This document shows, one piece after another, positions 16,749 to 25,201 of a DNA stretch of 36,111 nucleotides (position 1 is its first letter; each line of letters starts with the position of its first letter). Location of the stretch: assembly GCF_007280575.1 (NCBI RefSeq), contig NZ_VKJP01000027.1:1-36111 (forward strand), written 5' to 3'. The DNA comes from Streptomyces benahoarensis. Lineage in GTDB: Bacteria > Actinomycetota > Actinomycetes > Streptomycetales > Streptomycetaceae. A program made the translations under genes and the position numbers. The notes beneath the pieces are model-generated. The model was given only the letters and a program-made list of their open reading frames with translations. It searched no databases and was not told the DNA's origin.

Positions 16749-16770
16749 GGCCTCCGGAAGCGCGGAGGCC
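16749..16770 (+). terminator. Hairpin terminator after LysR 1
   Basis: GGCCTCCG (16749-16756) pairs with CGGAGGCC (16763-16770) around a 6-base loop. It lies between the LysR gene and the permease gene on the same strand. Confidence 0.6.
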
Positions 16771-16934
16771 ATCCGGCCACGGATAGGTGCGCTCTGCATC
16801 AGAGGTCGCTTTCCTCGCCCTCCACCGCACAGGCATCAGCTTTGCTGGCCCTCAGCGTCGCAAGTTGTCGGGCTGCACTCTCTTTCGCCGACCGAGGAAG
16901 TGGGTGAGGGTTTCAGGCCAGTGGTGACCCACGC

Positions 16935-16954
16935 CACGACGGTGGCCCGTCGTG
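16935..16954 (+). promoter_or_regulatory. Leader hairpin upstream of the permease
   Basis: CACGACGG and CCGTCGTG form an 8-bp perfect stem with a 4-base loop, ending 16 nt before the GGGAG ribosome binding site. It could be an operator or a mRNA leader structure. No cognate factor is evident. Confidence 0.35.
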
Positions 16955-16981
16955 CCGCCGTTGCCTGACAGGGAGCGATCG

Positions 16982-18499
16982 ATGTCCCCCCATCACACCC
17001 CGAAATCTCACCTTCCCCCTTTGCTGGGAAGAGGCCCACAGGGAGTCTTCAGGCGAACGCTTCCCTCCGAGCAGCCCGCCGACAAGCGCATGGTGCGCAC
17101 GCTCGGCCTCACCCAGCTCACGATGATCGGTATCGGAGCCATCATCGGAGCCGGCATCTTCAGCCTGGCCTCGGCCGTGGCCAGGAATGTCGCGGGCCCC
17201 GCTGTCCTGATCTCCTTTCTGGTGGCCGGGGCGGCGTCACTGTGCGCCGCCTTCGCCTACGCCGAATTCGCCGGCATGGTTCCGAAGGCCGGCTCGTCCT
17301 ACACGTACTGCGCCGCGGTCCTCGGGGAGATCGTCGGTTGGATCGTGGGCTGGGACCTGCTGTTGGAGTACACCGCGATCGTCGCCGTCGTCGCGATCGG
17401 CATGTCGGGCTATCTGGGATTCCTGCTGGACGCCGTCGGCATCCACCTGCCCACCTGGGCGCTGGGCGCTCCGGGCACCGGCGACGGCCATAGGGTCGAT
17501 GTGCTGGCCGCGGCGATCTGCCTGGCCGTGGCCTGGCTGCTGACTCGCGGAACGCGCACCTCGGCCCGTGTGGAGACGGTACTGACCATCATCAAGATCG
17601 GCATTGTGCTGTTGGTGATCGTGGTCGGTTTCACCAAGATCAACACCGACAACCTGACCCCCTTTGCGCCGTTCGGCATCAGCGGGGCCTTCACCGGCGC
17701 CGCAACGGTCTTCTTCGCGGTGTTCGGCTACGACGCGCTGAGCACGGCCGCCGAAGAGTCGGTGGAGTCACGCAAGAAACTGCCCAAGGCGATGATGCTC
17801 TCGCTGGCCATCTCCATGGTTCTGTACGTCCTGGTCTGCATCGTGCTCACCGGCGTGCAGCGCTACACCGATCTCAATCCGAGCAGCGGGATCTCCAGCG
17901 CCTTCGCGAAGGTGGGATTGAACGGGCTGGCCAACGTCATCGCCGTCGGTGCGGTGATCGGCATCGTCACGGTGACGTTCTCCTTCATGATGGGCGCATC
18001 CCGTCTCTGGTACGCGCTGAGCCGTGACGGACTGATGCCGGCATGGTTCGGCGCCATCCACCCCAAGCGGAAGGTTCCGCACCGCGCCACCTGGGTCATC
18101 GGCGTCGTCTCCGCCGTACTCGCAGGCGTGCTGCCCATCAACGCCGTCGCCGAACTCACCAATATCGGGGTGCTGCTGGCCTTCGTGGTCGTCTCCGCGG
18201 CGGTACTGATCCTGCGCTACACCAAGCCGCACCTCAAGCGGGGCTTTCGATGTCCGGGAATGCCGGTCGTGCCGATCCTCGGCATGGTCTTCTCCGTCTG
18301 GCTCATGTCGTTCCTGGAATGGGAGACCTGGGTACGACTGGGCGGCTGGCTGGTCGTCGGCCTCGTCATCTACGCCGCCTACGGGTATCGCCGCACGCGC
18401 AGGGTCATGCCGGGGGGCTCGGTGGATCTCGACGCGCTCGACGACATGTCCGACTCCGACGAACCGGCGCCCGATCCCGAACGGGAGCCCGCCCGGTAA
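16982..18499 (+). CDS. APC-superfamily amino-acid permease (cationic amino-acid transporter type)
   Basis: This 505-residue permease has about 12 hydrophobic segments. The first helix carries GIGAIIGAGIF, the substrate-backbone motif of APC transporters. AEFAGMVPKAGSSYTYCAAV and GWDLLLEYTAIVAVV place it with the CAT (2.A.3.3) group, which often moves lysine, arginine or related amino acids. The ATG at 16982 follows GGGAG by 6 nt. It sits between the two LysR regulators in the pipecolate/lysine locus, so uptake of lysine or pipecolate is a fair inference. The polar C-terminal tail is acidic. It ends head-to-head with LysR 2 at a shared terminator. Confidence 0.9.
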   Translation: MSPHHTPKSHLPPLLGRGPQGVFRRTLPSEQPADKRMVRTLGLTQLTMIGIGAIIGAGIFSLASAVARNVAGPAVLISFLVAGAASLCAAFAYAEFAGMVPKAGSSYTYCAAVLGEIVGWIVGWDLLLEYTAIVAVVAIGMSGYLGFLLDAVGIHLPTWALGAPGTGDGHRVDVLAAAICLAVAWLLTRGTRTSARVETVLTIIKIGIVLLVIVVGFTKINTDNLTPFAPFGISGAFTGAATVFFAVFGYDALSTAAEESVESRKKLPKAMMLSLAISMVLYVLVCIVLTGVQRYTDLNPSSGISSAFAKVGLNGLANVIAVGAVIGIVTVTFSFMMGASRLWYALSRDGLMPAWFGAIHPKRKVPHRATWVIGVVSAVLAGVLPINAVAELTNIGVLLAFVVVSAAVLILRYTKPHLKRGFRCPGMPVVPILGMVFSVWLMSFLEWETWVRLGGWLVVGLVIYAAYGYRRTRRVMPGGSVDLDALDDMSDSDEPAPDPEREPAR

Positions 18500-18537
18500 C
18501 GCGAACGCCGGGCGCACCATCGGCCGACTGGTTGCCC

Positions 18538-18567
18538 TCCTCCCTGGCCACTGGACACCAGGGAGGA
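18538..18567. terminator. Bidirectional terminator between permease and LysR 2
   Basis: TCCTCCCTGG (18538-18547) pairs perfectly with 18558-18567 around a 10-base loop. It lies between the convergent ends of the permease and LysR 2. Confidence 0.8.
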
Positions 18568-18575
18568 TGCCTCCT

Positions 18576-19490
18576 CTAGGCGCCCTCGGCCGGGTGCAGA
18601 TGCGGCTCGCCAGTGGGCACCGCACGCCGCAGCGCGTCGAACATCGTGGCCAGCAAGGGGTTGCTGTTCTCGCTGCGGTGCAGCGCCATCACCTGGCGGT
18701 GCGCGGAACGCTGCGTCAGGCGGGTGGCCTCGATGGCTTCACTCGGTACGTGGCCGAGTGCCGGCACGATGGCCACCCCGAGCCCGGCAGAGACCAACTC
18801 CCGCACCACGTCATAGTTGTTGCTGCGGAAGGCGACCGCGGCATCGAACCCTGCCGCCGCGCACAGCCGGGTGAGCGAGCGGGCCCCGGCCGTTCCTTCC
18901 CGGCTGGTGATCCACCGCGCCTTGGACAGGTGGGCAAGCTGCGCGCTCAGGCCGCTGCCGTGCGCCCGAAGCAGGATCAGGTCCTCCCGCAACAGATGAC
19001 GGCAGGTCAGTCCGTCGGGCCACTGGCGTGGACTGAGCCCGTACTCGTACACCAGGGCGATGTCCAGGTCGCCGCTGCCGAGGGCGGCGATGAGCTCTTC
19101 CGGTTCGCCCTCCTCCAGTTGGATCTGCGCGCGCGGATGCGTTTCGCTCAGGGGCGACAGCGCGGGCGGCACCAGCCTGACGCCGGCCGTCGGGAAGCTG
19201 CCCAGCCTGAGGCGCCCCGTGGCGCCGCTGGCGAGCTCCTGCACCTGGTAATTCAGGTCGTCCATGGCGGCCAGCGCCCGCGTACTGAGGTCGACCAGGC
19301 GGTGCGCCGCGGCGGTCGGATGGATGCCGTGCGCCTCCCGCTCGAACAGGACCAGCCCGGTCTCCTTCTCCAGGGCGGAGATCTGCTGCGAGATCGCGGA
19401 GGACGTGTAGCCGAGATCGCGGGCCGCGACGGCGAATGATCCACTGCGGACGACGGCCTTCAACGTGAGCAGATGCAGAGGCTTCAGCAC
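18576..19490 (-). CDS. LysR-family transcriptional regulator 2
   Basis: This is a LysR regulator of 304 residues from a GTG at 19490, chosen because AGGAG lies about 7 nt upstream. A longer frame has no ribosome binding site. The helix-turn-helix is AVAARDLGYTSSAISQQISA, and the effector domain starts near GRLRLGSFPTAGVRLVPPAL. It is divergent from the D-2-hydroxyglutarate dehydrogenase/amino-acid dehydrogenase pair and so probably controls it. It shares only the general family pattern with LysR 1, so the two probably respond to different intermediates (inference). Confidence 0.93.
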   Translation of the reverse strand: MLKPLHLLTLKAVVRSGSFAVAARDLGYTSSAISQQISALEKETGLVLFEREAHGIHPTAAAHRLVDLSTRALAAMDDLNYQVQELASGATGRLRLGSFPTAGVRLVPPALSPLSETHPRAQIQLEEGEPEELIAALGSGDLDIALVYEYGLSPRQWPDGLTCRHLLREDLILLRAHGSGLSAQLAHLSKARWITSREGTAGARSLTRLCAAAGFDAAVAFRSNNYDVVRELVSAGLGVAIVPALGHVPSEAIEATRLTQRSAHRQVMALHRSENSNPLLATMFDALRRAVPTGEPHLHPAEGA

Positions 19491-19520
19491 AGCGGGCTCC
19501 TGAGGGGTTTCGAGACGGCG

Positions 19521-19551
19521 AGCATAAGCAATTATTGGCCTCAAGCGTCAA
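19521..19551 (-). promoter_or_regulatory. Candidate promoter for LysR 2 in the divergent region
   Basis: On the minus strand TTGACG (19551-19546) and TATGCT (19526-19521) are spaced by 19 bp, through an AT-rich patch CCAATAATTGC unusual for this DNA. The patch could also be the operator controlling the divergent dehydrogenase operon. Confidence 0.35.
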
Positions 19552-19645
19552 ATCTTTCGTCCTGCTGGCTCTTGTCTCTGTGGTGGTCGGCCCACATCGT
19601 GGGGTGACCAGGTCGAACGTGGCCGGTGAACGAAGGAGCAGCACA

Positions 19646-22561
19646 GTGACCACGACAGTGCAGGACCTCGGCAGCGTGGATACGGCAGCAGTGACCGACG
19701 CCCTCAGCCGGGGAAATTGCGGTGAGGTCGCCGGCGACGCCGGCCGCCGGGCACAGTACTCGGCCGACGCCTCCAATTACCGGCAGATCCCACTGGCGGT
19801 GGTCTTCCCCCGCGAGCGCCGGCACGTCCTCAACACCCTTGGCGTGTGCCGCCGCCTCGGCGTGCCGGTCACGTCCCGGGGCGCGGGCACCAGCACGTCC
19901 GGTCAAGCTGTCGGCGCCGGCGTGGTGCTCGACTTCTCCCGCTTCTTCAACCGGCTCCTCGCCCTGGACCCGCAGGCACGCACCGCGACGGTGCAGCCGG
20001 GCATCGTCCTCGATGACCTTCAGACGGCCGCCGCCGAGCACGGCCTGCTCTTCGGCGCCGATCCCTCCACCCACAGCCGCTGCACGCTCGGCGGCATGAT
20101 CGGGAACAATGCCTGCGGAACCCACTCCGTGGCCTGGGGCCGCACCGCGGACAACGTCGCAGAACTCGAAGTGGTCACCTACCGGGGCACGGTGGTCCAT
20201 CTGGGCGAGATGACCCAGGACGAGATCGATGACGCAATGGCTGCCGGTGACGACCGCGCTCAGCTGATCGCGTCCCTGTACCAGCTCGCCCAGAGCAATC
20301 TGGCCACATTGCGGACCAAGCTCGGACAGTTCCCGCGGCAGGTGTCGGGGTACGCCCTGGAACATCTGCTGCCCGAGAACCGCTTCAACCTGGCCCGAGC
20401 TCTCGTCGGCAGCGAGGGCACCCTCGCGGTCGTCCTCTCGGCGACCGTCCGCCTCATCCCTCCGCCGCCTGCTCGGGCTTTGGTCGTGCTCGGGTTCCAA
20501 GACGCCTGTGCCGCAGCCGACGCGGTGCCCTCCCTGCTGGACCACCGGTTGCTGGCGCTCGAAGGACTCGACCAAGCCCTGACCGACATCGTCACCCGGC
20601 CCGAGACCCGCGCCGCCATCGACACCCTGCCCGCCGCCCGGGCCTGGCTGTTCGCCGAAATCGGCGGCACACCGGACGAACTGCCCCGCCGCGCCGAGGC
20701 CCTTGCCGCATCAGCACGGCAGGCGGACGGCTTCACCGGCAGTGAGGTCATCGCCGATCCGGCACGGGCCCGCCGGCTGTGGCGCATCCGCGAGGACGGG
20801 GCCGGTCTGGCCACCCGCCTGCCTGGGCCCGGGGGAGGCTCCGAGGCATGGCCGGGATGGGAGGACGCCGCCGTCCCGCCCGACCAACTCGGCTCCTACC
20901 TACGCCAGTTCACCGAACTGCTGGGCCACCATCAGCTCCAGGGGGCCGTATACGGTCACTTCGGCGAGGGCTGCCTGCACGTACGCATCAACTTCGACTT
21001 CACCACCGAGGAGGGCACGGCCGTCTTCCGCGCCTTCGTCACCGATGCCGCCGAACTGATCGCCGCGCACGGCGGTTCCCTGTCCGGCGAGCACGGCGAC
21101 GGGCAGGCTCGTTCCGCACTGCTGCCCCTCATGTACGGGCCCGACATCATCGCCCTGTTCGAGGAGTTCAAGAGCATCTGGGACCCCGACAACGGCCTCA
21201 ACCCCGGCATGATCGTGCACCCGCTGCCCGTGGACGGAAACCTGCGGGTCAGTCCGCACCGCACCCCGCTCCCCCTGACGACGGTCCTCCCCTTCCACGC
21301 GGACGGCGGTGACTTCGCCAAGGCCACGCGCCGCTGCGTCGGCGTCGGCAAATGCCGCTCCGCCGGCCATCGCGGCGACGTCATGTGCCCCAGCTACCGC
21401 GTCACCCTGGACGAAAGGGACTCCACCCGCGGCCGCGCACGCCTGCTGTACGAGATGACGCAGGGCGAAGTGATCACTGACGGCTGGCGGTCCACGGAAG
21501 TCCGCGACGCCCTCGACCTGTGCCTGTCCTGCAAGGGATGCAGCGTCGATTGCCCGGTCGGCGTGGACGTAGCCACGTACAAGTCGGAGTTCCTGCACCA
21601 CCACTACAAGGGGCGCGTCCGGCCCGCCTCGCATTACACGATGGGCTGGCTTCCCCTGCTGTCCCGGTTGGCAGCCCGCATGCCACGACTGGTCAACGCC
21701 CTTACCTCCTCCCGTCTGGCCTCCCTCATCAAACGTCTCGGAGGGATCGCTGCGCAGCGAAACCTTCCGCAGTTCGCCGACCAGACCTTCCTGACCTGGT
21801 TCCGCAGCCGCACGCCTCAGGGCGAGGGACACCGCGGACCGGTCATGCTGTGGGTCGACTCCTTCAACAACCACTTCACTCCCGACGTCCTCAAAGCCGG
21901 AGTCGACGTGCTGGAGAGCGCCGGCTTCCGCGTCCAGGTCCCCGACGGCACCCAGTGCTGCGGACTGACCTGGATCACCACCGGACAGCTGAGCATCGCC
22001 CGCCGTATCGCCCGGCGCACCACCACCGCCCTGGGCCCCGCCGCCGGAGCGGGCATCCCCATCGTCGGGCTGGAGCCCAGCTGTACCGCGGCCCTGAGAA
22101 GTGATCTGGCCGAACTCCTCGACGGAAACGCCGATGCCCGCGCCATTGCCGGGTCCACCGTCACCCTCGCCGAACTCCTCATCCACCAGGCGTCCGACTG
22201 GCAGCCTCCGCTGATCGAAACCAGCTCGATCAGCCAGACCCACTGCCATCAGCACGCCACCTCCGGATTCAGCGCCGACAGCACACTGCTGCGCCGCATG
22301 GGCGTCGACAACACGACACTGGATTCGGGCTGTTGTGGCCTGGCGGGCAACTTCGGGTTCGAACGCGGCCACTACGACGTCTCCGTCGCCGCAGGCGAGC
22401 AGGTCCTGCTGCCCGCCGTGCGCGCCGCCGACCTCGACACCCACATCCTCGCCGACGGCTTCAGCTGCCGCACCCAGATCTCTCAGCAGACCGACCGCAC
22501 CGGCACCCACGTCGCCCAGCTCATCGCCCGCGCGCTGCCGCCCTCCGTCCCCTCCTCGTAG
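19646..22561 (+). CDS. Fused FAD-linked oxidase / Fe-S protein, probable D-2-hydroxyglutarate dehydrogenase
   Basis: This large protein of 971 residues has the YdiJ-type layout. A PCMH-type FAD domain (about 40-230) holds VTSRGAGTSTSGQAVGAG and CTLGGMIGNNACGTHS. An FAD-oxidase C-terminal domain follows and includes GSLSGEHGDGQARSALL. A 4Fe-4S region carries CVGVGKC near residue 562 and CLSCKGCSVDCPVG near 625. Two CCG domains contain TQCCGLTW near 770 and DSGCCGLAGNFGFE near 893. Proteins of this type oxidise D-2-hydroxyglutarate to 2-oxoglutarate and pass electrons to the respiratory chain. That is exactly the product of HglS in the neighbouring operon. The GTG start follows GAAGGAG by 7 nt. 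D-lactate is the main alternative substrate. Confidence 0.88.
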   Translation: MTTTVQDLGSVDTAAVTDALSRGNCGEVAGDAGRRAQYSADASNYRQIPLAVVFPRERRHVLNTLGVCRRLGVPVTSRGAGTSTSGQAVGAGVVLDFSRFFNRLLALDPQARTATVQPGIVLDDLQTAAAEHGLLFGADPSTHSRCTLGGMIGNNACGTHSVAWGRTADNVAELEVVTYRGTVVHLGEMTQDEIDDAMAAGDDRAQLIASLYQLAQSNLATLRTKLGQFPRQVSGYALEHLLPENRFNLARALVGSEGTLAVVLSATVRLIPPPPARALVVLGFQDACAAADAVPSLLDHRLLALEGLDQALTDIVTRPETRAAIDTLPAARAWLFAEIGGTPDELPRRAEALAASARQADGFTGSEVIADPARARRLWRIREDGAGLATRLPGPGGGSEAWPGWEDAAVPPDQLGSYLRQFTELLGHHQLQGAVYGHFGEGCLHVRINFDFTTEEGTAVFRAFVTDAAELIAAHGGSLSGEHGDGQARSALLPLMYGPDIIALFEEFKSIWDPDNGLNPGMIVHPLPVDGNLRVSPHRTPLPLTTVLPFHADGGDFAKATRRCVGVGKCRSAGHRGDVMCPSYRVTLDERDSTRGRARLLYEMTQGEVITDGWRSTEVRDALDLCLSCKGCSVDCPVGVDVATYKSEFLHHHYKGRVRPASHYTMGWLPLLSRLAARMPRLVNALTSSRLASLIKRLGGIAAQRNLPQFADQTFLTWFRSRTPQGEGHRGPVMLWVDSFNNHFTPDVLKAGVDVLESAGFRVQVPDGTQCCGLTWITTGQLSIARRIARRTTTALGPAAGAGIPIVGLEPSCTAALRSDLAELLDGNADARAIAGSTVTLAELLIHQASDWQPPLIETSSISQTHCHQHATSGFSADSTLLRRMGVDNTTLDSGCCGLAGNFGFERGHYDVSVAAGEQVLLPAVRAADLDTHILADGFSCRTQISQQTDRTGTHVAQLIARALPPSVPSS

Positions 22562-22622
22562 CCCGCGCGATCCCGCCTCCCGATCAACCCACCCACCGAC
22601 CTACCCACAAGGAAAGACAGAC

Positions 22623-23768
22623 GTGACTGACGCACTCTCCCTCGTTGACGACTGGGGTCCCGAGAAGATCGTTGTTGTCTCCCACCGGCGTACCGGCATG
22701 AAAGGCGTGCTGGTCATCGACAACACCGCCCGGGGCACCGGCAAGGGCGGAACGCGCATGAGTCCGACCGTGACGGTCGACGAAATCGCGCGGCTGGCCC
22801 GCGTCATGACCTGGAAGTGGGCCGGCGTCGATCTGTTCTACGGCGGCGCGAAGGCCGGCATCGTCGCTGATCCCGCCTCCCGCGACAAGGAAGCGATCCT
22901 GCGCGCGTTCGCCCGTGCCCTGTCCAACGAGGTGCCCCGCGAGTACGTGATGGGCCTGGACATGGGGCTGACCGAATGCGACGCGGCCGTCATCCAGGAC
23001 GAGTTGGGCGACCGCGGAGCCGCCGTCGGCACCCCCGAACACCTGGGGGGCGTCGCCTACGACAAGCTCGGGGTCACCGGCTACGGCGTCGCAGAGGCCA
23101 CCGATTCCGCTGCGCAGAGCCTCGGGATGCCCCTGGCCGGTGCCCGGGTGGCCATCCAGGGCTTCGGTGCCGTGGGCGCTGCCGCAGCCGCACGGTACGC
23201 CGAGCTCGGCGCCACCGTCGTCGCGGTATCCACGGCCCACGGTGGACTCCACGACCCCAGTGGACTGGACGTGCCTTCCCTACTCGCCGCCCGCGAGGAG
23301 CACGGCGACGCCTTCGTGAACCGGTTCTCCCAAGGCGCTGTCATCGACGCCGGCCTGGAACTGACCGTCGACTGCGACGTCCTGGTTCCCGCCGCCTTGC
23401 AGGACGTCATCGACGCCGAGAAGGCCCACCGGATCAAGGCCAAACTGGTCGTCGAGGGCGCCAACCTGCCCACCTCTCCGCAGGCTCAGGAGATCCTCGC
23501 GCAGCGCGGTGTCACCGTACTGCCCGACTTCGTCGCCAACGCCGGCGGCGTTGTCGCCGCCGCGTTCGCCATGGACGCCCGTTACTCCGGCTTCCGGCCC
23601 GAGACCCCCACCATTTTCGAGACGATCTCCAGCCGGCTGCGCACGAACGCCGTCACCGTCCTTGAGGAGGCCAAGCGCCGCAACACGACACCGCACACGG
23701 CCGGCCGCAGCCTGGCAGAGGAACGCGTCCGCACCGCCATGCACAGCAAGGGACGTATCCCCCGCTGA
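22623..23768 (+). CDS. Glu/Leu/Phe/Val-family amino-acid dehydrogenase
   Basis: This 381-residue dehydrogenase has the substrate motif GTGKGGTRMSPTVTVDE near 38-54, the catalytic lysine K77 in FYGGAKAGI and D113 in GLDMGLTE. The Rossmann motif IQGFGAVGAAAA lies near 178-189, and LPDFVANAGGVVAA is toward the end. It is shorter than classic glutamate dehydrogenases (about 420-450) and differs from them around KGGTRM, so its substrate need not be glutamate. It starts at a GTG 61 bp after the D-2-hydroxyglutarate dehydrogenase with AAGGAAAG upstream, so the two are one operon. It may deaminate glutamate made by transamination, or deaminate L-2-aminoadipate directly, a step for which no other gene is present here. 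Confidence 0.88.
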   Translation: MTDALSLVDDWGPEKIVVVSHRRTGMKGVLVIDNTARGTGKGGTRMSPTVTVDEIARLARVMTWKWAGVDLFYGGAKAGIVADPASRDKEAILRAFARALSNEVPREYVMGLDMGLTECDAAVIQDELGDRGAAVGTPEHLGGVAYDKLGVTGYGVAEATDSAAQSLGMPLAGARVAIQGFGAVGAAAAARYAELGATVVAVSTAHGGLHDPSGLDVPSLLAAREEHGDAFVNRFSQGAVIDAGLELTVDCDVLVPAALQDVIDAEKAHRIKAKLVVEGANLPTSPQAQEILAQRGVTVLPDFVANAGGVVAAAFAMDARYSGFRPETPTIFETISSRLRTNAVTVLEEAKRRNTTPHTAGRSLAEERVRTAMHSKGRIPR

Positions 23769-24340
23769 GGCACGGTTTGCACGCCGCGCCGGGTGGACAA
23801 TCACGGCGAGTTGTCCGGAGTGGCGCCGGGCGATCAAAGGGTGGTCGCCCGGACGCCGGGCCGTTCCGGGTTCGACAGAGATTGCCATCCACCCCCGGGA
23901 TGCCCAGCGCCCGCTGCGGGGGTTGAGCATGTGTCGCATCGCGAGCGCCAAGAATCTGACATCTGTCCATGGTGTGGAGGGAGGCGCCCCCTACTTTCGG
24001 TGTACACGAGATTCCGCGTCGGGTGATCCCCGGCGTTCCTCGCCGGCCGGCTCGACGCTCACGGTGAGCGGGCGAGCCGTGACTCCCGCGCTGATCTCGA
24101 CTCCCCCTGCGATCCGAGGGGGAGGGCGGTCGGCTGTCTGCACACCCGCCACCCCTCGGTGCGATGGTGCCGAGCACCTGATCAGCAGGTATACGGCACC
24201 TCGCCCACTCCAAGTCGGTGCCCCAAGGCCCCCTGCACGGGAACGTCCTCAGGCGGTGGGCGCACCAGGCCCACCCGCTGGTGGTCCGGAGCGCTGCGTG
24301 ACCAGGCCCCATTGCGCCTTCATGCGACCGGAAGAGACCA
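23769..24340. other. No supportable gene
   Basis: This is a 570-bp stretch after the amino-acid dehydrogenase. Frames on both strands lack known motifs. It forms the border between the intact catabolic block and the decayed right flank. Confidence 0.5.
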
Positions 24341-24538
24341 ATGCGTGCTGCAAGTGAACGGCCCCGTCCTGGTACTGGCGTGATCCCCCGCCTCCCTGTC
24401 CTGGACAGGGATTCCGGTGATCCGAGTGCCGCCAAGTGCGACTGCGGCCGACTGTTCATCAGATGTAGCGGCTGCAAGACCCTCCGGTGCCTTGACTGCG
24501 ACCCCTACCGTTCCGATGACTGCATCTTTGATCTCTGA
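24341..24538 (+). CDS. Small Cys-rich putative zinc-binding protein
   Basis: This is a 65-residue frame whose second half has seven cysteines: CDCGRLFIRCSGCKTLRC then LDCDPYRSDDC. The CxC, CxxC and CxxC spacing suggests a small zinc ribbon. I do not recognise the family. Its stop overlaps the start of the TrkA-N pseudogene by about 20 bp, so the two may once have been coupled. There is no strong ribosome binding site at the ATG, and a GTG 13 codons in is an alternative start. Codon use is biased as in real genes only in the Cys-rich half, so the assignment is tentative. Confidence 0.4.
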   Translation: MRAASERPRPGTGVIPRLPVLDRDSGDPSAAKCDCGRLFIRCSGCKTLRCLDCDPYRSDDCIFDL

Positions 24539-25100
24539 GCAGTGCCGCGATGGCGCCGCCGGCGAGCCCTCGCCCGAGCAATCCTCCCCGAACCTCGGTG
24601 CCGCGGGCGGAGCACCAGGGCGGTACGTCGTCGTGATCGGCAACGACGAGGCACGCCGGGTGTGCGGCTTCCTGCAGTCGCGGGGCACCTCGTGCGCCAC
24701 CTGACGCAACCCACCGATGATGATCTGCGCCAGGCACTGGACCGGGCGCGGGTGGACCAGGAGGTGGCAGGCATCGCGATTCTTCTGGACAACGACGCCG
24801 AGTCCCTGCGCCATGCGCTCGCGGTTGAGCACATCTGTCCCCACGTCACGATGGTGGTGACGGTCTTCGACCGGACGGTGGCCGGACAGCTCGTGTGTGT
24901 GGTCCCGAACGCCAGGTCACTTCGCGGGCGACGTTGCCGCTCCAGGGCTGCTGGCTGCCTGTCTCCCATCCGACCTGTTGGCCGTCAACCGGACGCCCGC
25001 GCGGCATATCGGCGCCCTCTGGGCGGATGGCACCGTGTGCCTCGAAACGTACCGGCCGCCTCGCTCCCCGAGGTGCCGAGAGCGGTGCGAACGGTGTCGA
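24518..25100 (+). pseudogene. TrkA-N (RCK/KTN) NAD-binding regulator protein, two frameshifts
   Basis: RCK/KTN domains bind NAD(H) and gate potassium channels or transporters. Here one frame gives GRYVVVIGNDEARRVCGFLQ, a second gives GHLVRHLTQPTDDDLRQAL, GIAILLDNDAESLRHALAVE and VTMVVTVFDRTVAGQLV, and a third gives HFAGDVAAPGLLAACLPSDL. Joining them needs one-base changes near 24684 and near 24915. Each segment is convincing on its own, which points to recent lesions rather than long decay. No pore or transmembrane region follows, so this may be a soluble regulator or the remains of a channel. A hairpin terminator follows. Confidence 0.75.
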
Positions 25101-25162
25101 CCGTCGGCCCCGCGTCCGTGCACGGCTCAGACGGCTACCCCAGCGCGCTGAATGCAAAGGAG

Positions 25163-25183
25163 CCCCGGACGCGCTGTCCGGGG
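25163..25183. terminator. Bidirectional hairpin terminator
   Basis: CCCCGGAC (25163-25170) pairs with GTCCGGGG (25176-25183) around a 5-base loop, followed by TCTCTT. It lies between the convergent TrkA-N pseudogene and PAP2-like gene. Confidence 0.8.
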
Positions 25184-25201
25184 TCTCTTGCTGTTCGGGT
25201 G

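Noticed and set aside
18576..19544. Longer LysR 2 beginning at 19544
   Set aside because: The added residues cover the predicted promoter and AT-rich operator, and a GTG at 19490 with AGGAG gives the normal start of the helix-turn-helix.
20900..22510. 536-residue open frame on the minus strand
   Set aside because: It is a shadow of the fused FAD/Fe-S dehydrogenase. It has a Gly/Ala/Val-rich sequence with no family signature.
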